36,511 bases of DNA. Origin: a virus. The stretch lies in IMG/VR virus record IMGVR_UViG_3300027782_000183, positions 1-36,511 of that record. One strand, 5' to 3'. Numbering within the stretch: position 1 is the first letter of the stretch; each line of letters begins with the position of its first letter. The translations under genes and the position numbers were made by a program. Shown here in pieces: positions 1-5,739 of this stretch. A model generated the notes under the pieces. That model was given only the letters and a program-made list of their open reading frames with translations. It was not told the DNA's origin and searched no databases.

Positions 1-4
1 TTGG

Positions 5-508
5 ATGGATACAATTGACGCTGGCCGATTTGATGACACAAATAAAGCATTTGTTCCTCCTGAAGTTTATGATTTCAGAATCACAGAACAAAATGCTGAT
101 CATTGGGCCGAATTCGTCGGAGAACACATATTGGCAAATCGACGCCGACCTACTTTTGATTGGCAAAAAGAAACTGTGCAGATGCTGGGTCGTTGGCAAC
201 CTTGGCATGCTGGCCATCGTGCATTGTTTGAGCGTGCTATTGCTAAAACCGGACAGGTAGTGATACAGATACGTGATTGTCAAGGCTGGCAAGGATCTAA
301 TCCATTTGCGATTGATCAAGTTAAGAATAATATACGCAGAGATCTTGACCCTGTGTATCAAGGGCAGTATGAGATACAAGTAGTACCCAACATCGTCAAC
401 ATAACATATGGGCGTGATGTAGGTTACCGGATCGAACAAGAAACATTTGATCAAGCCACACATGATATCAGTGCAACAGCTATCAGAAAAAGTATGGGAT
501 TGGTTTGA
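5..508 (+). CDS. HxGH-type nucleotidyltransferase (cytidylyltransferase/NMNAT-like), probably 5'-truncated by window edge
   Basis: The protein carries the two hallmarks of the HxGH nucleotidyltransferase superfamily. GRWQPWHAGH (about residues 62-71) is the nucleotide-binding HxGH loop, and ISATAIR near the C-terminus is the ISxTxIR signature. These enzymes transfer an AMP or CMP moiety from NTP to a phosphate-containing acceptor such as NMN. The exact substrate cannot be read here. The first ATG is at base 5, but the frame stays open to the window edge, and the first 50 residues look like a linker. In some marine T4-like phages such a domain is fused behind an adenylylsulfate kinase, so the true protein may be longer and start upstream. 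Its stop overlaps the TTG start of the sulfotransferase-like gene, suggesting co-translation. Family assignment is firm; substrate and start are open. Confidence 0.75.
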   Translation: MDTIDAGRFDDTNKAFVPPEVYDFRITEQNADHWAEFVGEHILANRRRPTFDWQKETVQMLGRWQPWHAGHRALFERAIAKTGQVVIQIRDCQGWQGSNPFAIDQVKNNIRRDLDPVYQGQYEIQVVPNIVNITYGRDVGYRIEQETFDQATHDISATAIRKSMGLV

Positions 509-1149
509 CCACAGCCATAACCTGCGGAGATTTGGTATATGTGCGTACATTAAAATGTGCCAGTACATTTTTCTGGAAAACTTTTAAAAAACTTGGGTGG
601 AATGAAATCGATTTTGACAAAATCGATTGGAAAAATCAACGAGTTTTCAGTCACATGATGTACCCTGATCATCGACGACATAGAGGCGTAGCCAAGTATA
701 TCGAGATGCATGATGCATATGATTTGTTTTATGAGAATGAAACTTTTAGAAAATTCATCGCCTATATCCCCGGGCTAGATCAACACAGTGCCAGTTATCA
801 TGATCAATACGGTAATTATTGCAATCTAGTAGATTGGATTCCATTGAGTGGGCGTAAAAAAGGAGTTACCTGGTGGCTCAGCCATGAACAAACAGTGGCC
901 AAGACTGATTCACTTTTACGGCATTACGGAATCAAAGTATTCAATAATTGGGCCTGGGGTCAAGAAAATCGCTCGTCGGACCAACATCAAAAATTAGTAC
1001 AAGATCTCGACGATCTTTGGTCCCAAGGCCAGCCGCATTGGGGAGATTGGTACTACCAGCGTGATCGAATACTTTATGAACGAGTTATTGAAAAATTCGA
1101 CTTTGATCCTAGCAAGACTTGGCTCGAATCCAGTTGGTTGGGATACTAA
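505..1149 (+). CDS. Sulfotransferase-like protein (P-loop-like PAPS-binding motif)
   Basis: Residues 11-19 (VYVRTLKCASTFFW region) resemble the 5'-phosphosulfate-binding loop of sulfotransferases, consensus R-x-x-K-[CTV]-[AG]-[SG]-[ST]. A later block, around YIPGLDQHSASY, sits where the 3'-phosphate-binding segment (R-D-P-x-x-R-x-x-S-x-Y) is expected. Ser and Tyr are kept there but the Arg residues are not visible, so activity is uncertain. If active, it would move sulfate from PAPS to a glycan or other acceptor in the cytoplasm. The start is TTG, overlapping the previous stop as TTGA. The next in-frame ATG would remove the binding loop, so TTG is preferred. The protein is rich in Trp, His and Tyr. 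Linkage with a gene that may be the C-terminal half of an APS kinase fusion would fit PAPS supply, but that is inference. Confidence 0.5.
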   Translation: MTTAITCGDLVYVRTLKCASTFFWKTFKKLGWNEIDFDKIDWKNQRVFSHMMYPDHRRHRGVAKYIEMHDAYDLFYENETFRKFIAYIPGLDQHSASYHDQYGNYCNLVDWIPLSGRKKGVTWWLSHEQTVAKTDSLLRHYGIKVFNNWAWGQENRSSDQHQKLVQDLDDLWSQGQPHWGDWYYQRDRILYERVIEKFDFDPSKTWLESSWLGY

Positions 1150-1152
1150 ATA
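1145..1152 (+). promoter_or_regulatory. T4-type late promoter-like motif (TAAATA core)
   Basis: The sequence ACTAAATA overlaps the preceding stop codon and lies 5 bases before the ATG at 1158. It resembles the T4 late promoter TATAAATA recognised by gp55-type sigma factors, with mismatches at the first positions. Similar motifs occur before several other genes in this window. Confidence 0.35.
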
Positions 1153-1157
1153 TATGC

Positions 1158-1631
1158 ATGTGGATTTTACACCTTCTTCCTGACAGTTTAATTGCCTGGA
1201 TAGTCAACCTTATTTTAATAGCCGGCGCGGTAGTCACTGCGGCCGGCTTTTTCGTGCGCTTTATTCCTTTTGTGAATCAATATCGCATTCCTGTACAGAT
1301 AGCAGGCATACTATTGCTGGTCACGGGTGTGTACTTTGAAGGTGGCTATACCACAGAGATGGCCTGGCGAGAACGTGTGCGTGAAGTAGAAGCCCGGCTA
1401 CAGGCAGCAGAAATTCGCAGCGCCGAAGTCAACACCGAGATTGTTACTCGAGTAGTCACACAGACTCGGGTGGTAAAAGAACGTGGCGATGACATTATCC
1501 GGTATGTGGATCGTGAAGTGGTGAAGAATCAAGAAGTGATCAAGTTTGTAGAAAACTGCCCTATTCCAGAAATCATCGTGAACACACACAATGCCGCAGC
1601 ACGGAATCGACCCATTGAGGAAAACAAATGA
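1158..1631 (+). CDS. i-spanin-like inner-membrane lysis protein (Rz-like)
   Basis: I do not recognise a named family, but the architecture and position fit the inner-membrane spanin. The N-terminus is hydrophobic (about residues 2-34 and 45-63, two to three membrane segments). It is followed by a charged, helical, coiled-coil-like stretch (about 68-130), then a short tail with a lone Cys. The next gene is a small lipoprotein like Rz1, and the one after is an endolysin. In known systems i- and o-spanins bridge the periplasm and fuse the two membranes at lysis. Rz usually has one membrane segment, so the extra segment is unusual and a holin-like role is possible. I chose ATG 1158 because an upstream TTG at 1119 would lie inside the sulfotransferase-like gene. 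The gene overlaps the next start by ATGA. Confidence 0.55.
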   Translation: MWILHLLPDSLIAWIVNLILIAGAVVTAAGFFVRFIPFVNQYRIPVQIAGILLLVTGVYFEGGYTTEMAWRERVREVEARLQAAEIRSAEVNTEIVTRVVTQTRVVKERGDDIIRYVDREVVKNQEVIKFVENCPIPEIIVNTHNAAARNRPIEENK

Positions 1632-1894
1632 GAATAGCATTATTGGGCATAGTATCGTTATTAGCAGCATGTTCAACTGCTGTGCCATTAACACAGAATT
1701 TTCCTGACGCACCTGTGATGCTGATGGAAAAATGTCCTGAATTAAAGACCATCCAGGGTGAAAAAGTCACCATAGTAGATTTCACAAAAACCGTGAGCGA
1801 AAACTATACAACTTATTATCAATGTGCAGGCCGCACAGATGCTTGGATCGATTGGTATCGGCAACAAAAGAAAATATGGGAGCAACTACAATGA
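1628..1894 (+). CDS. o-spanin-like outer-membrane lipoprotein (Rz1-like)
   Basis: This 88-residue protein begins with a lipoprotein signal peptide: MRIA, a hydrophobic core, then the lipobox LAAC with the lipidated Cys at residue 15. The mature part is about 74 residues, with two further Cys residues and an amphipathic C-terminal segment. Size, signal and location directly after the two-segment membrane protein and before the endolysin fit the outer-membrane partner of a two-component spanin. That partner would contact the inner-membrane protein through the periplasm and open the outer membrane at the last lysis step. The start overlaps the previous stop (ATGA) with a GAGGA ribosome-binding site upstream. 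The stop likewise overlaps the endolysin ATG. The presence of a spanin pair implies a host with an outer membrane. The spanin role is inferred from context. Confidence 0.65.
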   Translation: MRIALLGIVSLLAACSTAVPLTQNFPDAPVMLMEKCPELKTIQGEKVTIVDFTKTVSENYTTYYQCAGRTDAWIDWYRQQKKIWEQLQ

Positions 1895-2505
1895 GTATTT
1901 TGACGTTAAATCAACTGAAGCAAATGGTGAAAAATCCGCACATCGACCACTGGTATGAAGCCATTGATCAACTGCTGCCTGACTACGATATCAATACACC
2001 ACAGCGTGTGGCAGCATTTGTAGCACAATGCGCTCATGAATCAGGTAGTTTTGCTTTCATCAAAGAAAATCTCAACTACAAGGCTGCTAGTTTAATGAAA
2101 ACATTTGGCAAGTATTTCCCCACACAGGAATTGGCACAGCAATATGCTAATCGCCCAGAAAAGATTGCCAACAGAGTGTATGCTAATAGAATGGGCAACG
2201 GTGACGAAGCATCTGGTGATGGATATCGTTTCTGTGGGCGCGGGCTGATTCAATTGACCGGCCGTGACAACTACACTTTCTTTGCCGGCAGTCTTGACAT
2301 TCCTGTGGAAGAAGCCAGTGAATATCTAGCCACATTTGAAGGCGCAGCACAGAGCGCCTGCTGGTTCTGGGAAACCAATAACTTGAATCGCTATGCAGAT
2401 TCCGGTGACATCAAAGGGCTCACACGGGCCATCAACGGTGGATACATTGGATTGGAAGATCGTATCAGTCATTATGAACATGCGTTGCATGTGATGGGAG
2501 TTTAA
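1891..2505 (+). CDS. Endolysin, GH19 chitinase/lysozyme-like
   Basis: This 204-residue protein has the GH19 fold signature. AHESGSFAF (about residues 47-55) holds the catalytic Glu, and it is followed by YKAASLMKTFGKYFP and by GRGLIQLTGRDNY (about 117-129), the conserved substrate-cleft motif of phage GH19 endolysins. Phage members of this family cut the beta-1,4 glycan backbone of peptidoglycan. No signal peptide is present, so release to the periplasm needs a holin, and a candidate holin lies at 3241. The ATG at 1891 overlaps the lipoprotein stop (ATGA). A longer in-frame reading from 1822 would overlap the spanin gene by 70 bases and is rejected. Family assignment is strong. Confidence 0.9.
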   Translation: MSILTLNQLKQMVKNPHIDHWYEAIDQLLPDYDINTPQRVAAFVAQCAHESGSFAFIKENLNYKAASLMKTFGKYFPTQELAQQYANRPEKIANRVYANRMGNGDEASGDGYRFCGRGLIQLTGRDNYTFFAGSLDIPVEEASEYLATFEGAAQSACWFWETNNLNRYADSGDIKGLTRAINGGYIGLEDRISHYEHALHVMGV

Positions 2506-2506
2506 T

Positions 2507-3229
2507 ATGGGAATAATCGTCGGACCGGGAATCACAGTAGAAGCAGGAATCACACTAGGGGGCGGATTTGTTCCAAGTGTTGATCTAGTGTATAATCTAG
2601 ACGCAGCCAATTACACAGCATTGCCGGTGAACGGAAGTGTGGTAGCAGGCACAGGGGCCTACACTGTAACTGTGACAAACACCACCAGCAGACTGAGTTG
2701 GAGTGCTACCAATGGTGGTATTTTTACCATGTCTGGTGCAGGAACAACAACCACAGATGCTATAATTGGCGGGCCCAACTGGGTCACAGGTCAGAGTTAC
2801 TCAGTGTTCATGGCATATCAGGCCACGGCCACAGTAGCCGGCCGGCTGTTAAACACCAACAATGAAACCGGCGGCGATTGGTTGATGGGTCTTTACAATG
2901 GCAATCCCAACACATTCTATCCCAATGGCTCAGTGAACTTGCCCGCAACCGGTGCTGATCTGGTGTGGCATTTTGGGTGGGCTACATTGAATATTTCAAC
3001 CGGCGTGGGACAACTTTGGATAGCAACAAACACCCAACCAACCACATTCACATACACAGCTACCAATGCTGCGTTTCGTGGGTTTAATCAGTTGAGATTG
3101 TTCAGTAGAGCCAGTGGTAGTGAAGTGCAGAGTGGTAACATAGGCCTGGTGCAGGCCTACAGTGGCATATTCACCACAGCAGACATACAGGGATTATACG
3201 CTCAATACAAGAGCAGATTTGGATACTAA
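2507..3229 (+). CDS. LamG/concanavalin A-like domain protein, possible virion surface protein
   Basis: The 240-residue protein is rich in Gly, Thr, Asn and Ser with regular beta-strand spacing. It opens with a glycine-rich stretch, then VDLVYNLDAANY. It ends with a strand-rich segment and IQGLYAQYKSRFGY, typical of LamG-like (concanavalin A-like jelly-roll) domains in phage structural proteins, where the last strand is followed by a short helix. Such domains bind glycans or decorate heads and tail fibres. There is no signal peptide or membrane segment. It sits inside the lysis cassette, between endolysin and holin, so either a virion role or a glycan-binding helper role is possible. The domain call rests on pattern recognition, not a profile search. 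Confidence 0.55.
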   Translation: MGIIVGPGITVEAGITLGGGFVPSVDLVYNLDAANYTALPVNGSVVAGTGAYTVTVTNTTSRLSWSATNGGIFTMSGAGTTTTDAIIGGPNWVTGQSYSVFMAYQATATVAGRLLNTNNETGGDWLMGLYNGNPNTFYPNGSVNLPATGADLVWHFGWATLNISTGVGQLWIATNTQPTTFTYTATNAAFRGFNQLRLFSRASGSEVQSGNIGLVQAYSGIFTTADIQGLYAQYKSRFGY

Positions 3230-3240
3230 GGGAGTGACTC

Positions 3241-3753
3241 ATGGCAAAAAAAATACAACAAGAAAAAGAAGATTGGATGAACTCGAAATGGCGCCCAATG
3301 ATGGGTTGGATGTATATGGTGGTGTGTTCATTTGACTTTGTGTTAGCACCTATACTATGGAGTCTGCTGCAAAGCTTCAGCCAAGGATCGGTTCAAACAC
3401 AATGGCAGCCACTCACACTACAAGGTGCAGGCCTGTTCCACATTGCCATGGGTGCTGTGCTAGGCATTGCTGCTTATGGTCGCACACAGGAAAAACTAGG
3501 TGGTGCCAACAACGGTGGTATACAGTTGCCACCCAACGCAGGCACAACATACATTCCGCCCAGCAGCAACACCAACACCAATATCAACTTAGGCAATCAG
3601 CCTATGATGAACACAGGATACGGAACCGTGAGCCCAGGATTTGGCGCAGTGCCACCACAGGCCAGTGTAAATACTGGCTACAACACAGCACCTGTCACAA
3701 CAGGTTGGGGTGGCAAGAAGGCACCTCCACAACCGGACTTTCCAGAGATCTAA
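3241..3753 (+). CDS. Holin, GTA-type 3TM holin-like
   Basis: The N-terminal half has WRPMMGW followed by a hydrophobic helix (about residues 22-45), a short loop, a second hydrophobic helix (about 62-78), and GRTQEK. This pattern (W-R-P start, late hydrophobic helix, G-R-x-x-E-K end) matches the holin family first described from gene transfer agents. The C-terminal 85 residues are low-complexity, rich in Pro, Gly, Asn, Gln and Thr, and probably cytoplasmic. Holins form inner-membrane lesions that let the endolysin reach peptidoglycan and set lysis time. The start has a good GGGAG ribosome-binding site. Only two clear membrane segments are visible. Lysis-cassette context supports the call. Confidence 0.65.
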   Translation: MAKKIQQEKEDWMNSKWRPMMGWMYMVVCSFDFVLAPILWSLLQSFSQGSVQTQWQPLTLQGAGLFHIAMGAVLGIAAYGRTQEKLGGANNGGIQLPPNAGTTYIPPSSNTNTNINLGNQPMMNTGYGTVSPGFGAVPPQASVNTGYNTAPVTTGWGGKKAPPQPDFPEI

Positions 3754-4662
3754 ATGAAAAAACTATTTGCAATACTAGCACTTGGCATCGCTGCTGTAAC
3801 TCAAGCAGCCACATACACACCATCATTCACAGTGGACTATCAGACCTGCGGCAACAAGCCCGTGGTGTCAGGTAATGCTGTCACATTTGGCGCAGGAACA
3901 ACTTGCAATGCCGGGCGTGTGGTATCACAACAAGCATACAAAAACATAACCAAGATCACTGCCACAGTGGATCTTTCCAAGGTATCGCAGAACTATGTGA
4001 ATGCCAGTTTCTACATGATATCAAATCCAACCAATCCAACAACACAGCCCACGGGCAGCAACTACTGCGATGCTGGTGGCAATAACACATCATGGAACTG
4101 CAGAGAGATTGACATGCTCGAGACCAATGGCAACAAGATCACACAGACCACCCTGCACCTGGGTGACGGCGGTATCAACGGACCACAACGGTATGAATAC
4201 AGTTTTGCTGCCACTGCTGATAACAGTTGCTACAACTATTCAACCATGTTGTCATCTCCTACTGCTACTAACGGATTACACAGTCTAGTCAATGTGATTG
4301 ACATGTCTCAGCCGTTTGATATTGCTACTGAATTCACATACGGAACCGCCCCTTCCATGATTGTGAGTTATTCACAAAGCGGACGCAGCGTGATAGTATA
4401 CAATAGCGCAAATGGCACAGGCGCTCAAGGCAGTGGAACTGTGAACATGAATGATCTCACAACCAGTATGGCCAATGGTTATTGGTTAGAACTGAGTTTC
4501 TGGCAAGGTTATAGCCCAACTGGTCCCGGCTCGGCTCCTTGGTGGAACAACACCTGCGGTTGGGGATCATTGTGCAACTCAGTAGGGTCTTATTGGAGTA
4601 TCTCCAATGTGGTTGTGACTGCAGACGGCGTGGTCTCAGCTAAAAAGAAAAGCAAGAAGTAA
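3754..4662 (+). CDS. Exported glycoside hydrolase-like protein, clan GH-B (GH16/GH7-like)
   Basis: A Sec signal peptide is clear: MKKLF, hydrophobic core to residue 16, with likely cleavage at TQA-A. The mature protein is beta-rich with several Cys residues. It contains NCREIDMLETNG (about residues 114-125), which matches the E-[ILV]-D-x-x-E catalytic motif of clan GH-B glycosidases. The flanking YCDA...NCREIDMLE recalls GH7, while the strict spacing also fits GH16. These enzymes hydrolyse beta-1,4 or beta-1,3 glucans and related glycans. The C-terminus is a Trp- and Cys-rich block followed by a lysine-rich tail. The ATG directly abuts the holin stop. A Sec-exported glycanase in a lysis module could attack capsule or extracellular polysaccharide. 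Substrate is unknown and family is tentative. Confidence 0.45.
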   Translation: MKKLFAILALGIAAVTQAATYTPSFTVDYQTCGNKPVVSGNAVTFGAGTTCNAGRVVSQQAYKNITKITATVDLSKVSQNYVNASFYMISNPTNPTTQPTGSNYCDAGGNNTSWNCREIDMLETNGNKITQTTLHLGDGGINGPQRYEYSFAATADNSCYNYSTMLSSPTATNGLHSLVNVIDMSQPFDIATEFTYGTAPSMIVSYSQSGRSVIVYNSANGTGAQGSGTVNMNDLTTSMANGYWLELSFWQGYSPTGPGSAPWWNNTCGWGSLCNSVGSYWSISNVVVTADGVVSAKKKSKK

Positions 4663-4665
4663 ATT

Positions 4666-4890
4666 ATGAGCATAATGAAACATCTATTAGTGGGATTTTG
4701 TCTAATACTGTGTATCGCAACCGTCACACATAATCAACCGGCATGGGCCGAAACCAAACAGGTATGTGTGGATGTGAAGGACAAAGCCGGAGAACCTGTA
4801 AAGGATAAATCCGGCAAGGTCAAGCAAACATGTAAGACCATGAAGAAGCATGAGAAACTCGAAGGCACAAAAGTCCCTGAAAAGAAATGA
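4666..4890 (+). CDS. Small exported lysine-rich protein, unknown function
   Basis: The 74-residue product has a hydrophobic N-terminus ending in PAWA-E, a good signal peptidase I site. The mature part is about 46 residues and extremely Lys-rich (VKDK, VKQTCKTMKKHEK) with two Cys residues that could form a disulfide. An internal near-repeat (VKDKAGEPVKDKSGKVK) suggests an extended, charged peptide. A second ATG nine bases downstream would give a more usual signal peptide beginning MKHLL. No family is recognised. It follows the exported hydrolase by three bases and is probably co-expressed, so a periplasmic or outer-surface role is likely. Confidence 0.55.
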   Translation: MSIMKHLLVGFCLILCIATVTHNQPAWAETKQVCVDVKDKAGEPVKDKSGKVKQTCKTMKKHEKLEGTKVPEKK

Positions 4891-4900
4891 CCCAGTGCTG

Positions 4901-4916
4901 TGTGTATAATTACACA
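4901..4916. promoter_or_regulatory. 16-bp inverted repeat containing a TATAAT box before the dnaJ-like gene
   Basis: TGTGTA-TAAT-TACACA is a perfect inverted repeat with six-base arms. It contains TATAAT at 4905-4910 and ends two bases before the ATG at 4919. It could be a -10 element covered by an operator, or a small hairpin at the start codon. No good -35 hexamer is seen 17 bases upstream. Confidence 0.35.
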
Positions 4917-4918
4917 CG

Positions 4919-5692
4919 ATGACTGATTATTATTCTACACTAGGTGTTCCCCGCACCGCATCCGCTGATGAAATTAAAAAGGCTTTTAGAAAACTAGCCA
5001 GCCAACATCATCCGGACAAGGGCGGGGATACTAAGAAATTCCAAGAGATACAAGCAGCCTACGACACACTAGGCGATGACAAAAAACGTGCGGCTTATAA
5101 CAATCCGCAACCGCAGATGCCTGCTGGTGGTTTTCATCAGAATTTTAATTTCAACGAAATCTTCAACATATTTGGAGCTCAATTCCAACAACCACAGTCG
5201 CGTGGACATGCCCGGATGACATTGTGGATCAAGATACAAGATGTGGCCTCACCCGGAACTAGAGTGGTAGCCATGGGCACACAAACTGGCACACACAACA
5301 TCGAGATCACCATACCCAACGGAATTGAAGATGGAGATAATGTTCAATTCTCTGGGCTAGGGCCCGGCGGGCAGGATCTAGTTATCACATTCCGCATACA
5401 TCCAGACCGTGCATGGCAACGCACGGGCAACAACATTATCACCGAACACTCTGCTAATGTATGGAAACTGATTGCAGGTGGAACCATGACCATGGTGGAC
5501 ATACGCGGTAACCGAATCGAACTTGGCATACCGCCTCGAACACAGCCCGGTAGTTTGTTACGGGCACGTGGTCGTGGTTTACCGGATCGATCAGGCAAAA
5601 TTGGAGACATGATGGTTCGGATACAAGCCGAAATCCCCACAAAGATCTCTGAAGAATTATTGGCTGCTATACAGGTGGAATCAACCAAATAA
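4919..5692 (+). CDS. dnaJ: DnaJ/CbpA-like J-domain co-chaperone lacking the zinc finger
   Basis: Residues 1-62 form a J domain with DYYSTLGV at the start and the invariant HPD at 31-33, which stimulates the ATPase of DnaK. A short Gly/Phe/Asn-rich linker follows (about 68-95). The rest (about 96-250) is the DnaJ C-terminal substrate-binding fold, with IPNGIEDG, LLRARGRGLP and GDMMVRIQAEIP. The CxxCxGxG zinc-finger repeats of class A DnaJ are absent, so it is class B, like CbpA. Length 257 is a little short for CbpA (about 306). Acting in the cytoplasm, it could steer host DnaK to phage proteins. The clpA-like gene follows, making a proteostasis pair. The ATG lies inside a palindromic region with no clear ribosome-binding site. 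Confidence 0.9.
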   Translation: MTDYYSTLGVPRTASADEIKKAFRKLASQHHPDKGGDTKKFQEIQAAYDTLGDDKKRAAYNNPQPQMPAGGFHQNFNFNEIFNIFGAQFQQPQSRGHARMTLWIKIQDVASPGTRVVAMGTQTGTHNIEITIPNGIEDGDNVQFSGLGPGGQDLVITFRIHPDRAWQRTGNNIITEHSANVWKLIAGGTMTMVDIRGNRIELGIPPRTQPGSLLRARGRGLPDRSGKIGDMMVRIQAEIPTKISEELLAAIQVESTK

Positions 5693-5704
5693 GTATCGTA
5701 TAGG

Positions 5705-5733
5705 TTGATCACAACAGGAATCTATAGTATACT
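5705..5733 (+). promoter_or_regulatory. Sigma70-like promoter for the clpA-like gene
   Basis: TTGATC (5705-5710), a 17-base spacer and TATACT (5728-5733) make a good host-type promoter. The expected transcription start falls at or next to the ATG at 5740, so the message may be leaderless. No ribosome-binding site is seen at normal spacing. The same TATACT -10 recurs before 10175 and 32221. Confidence 0.55.
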
Positions 5734-5739
5734 AAACAT

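Noticed and set aside
1822-1890. Longer N-terminus for the endolysin
   Set aside because: It would overlap the lipoprotein gene by 70 bases in another frame, and the ATG at 1891 has the ATGA coupling used throughout the window.
3357-3875. Second long + strand frame overlapping the holin gene
   Set aside because: Composition (His, Gln, Cys, Arg-rich) is typical of a shifted frame, and the holin frame has membrane segments, ribosome-binding site and neighbours that fit.
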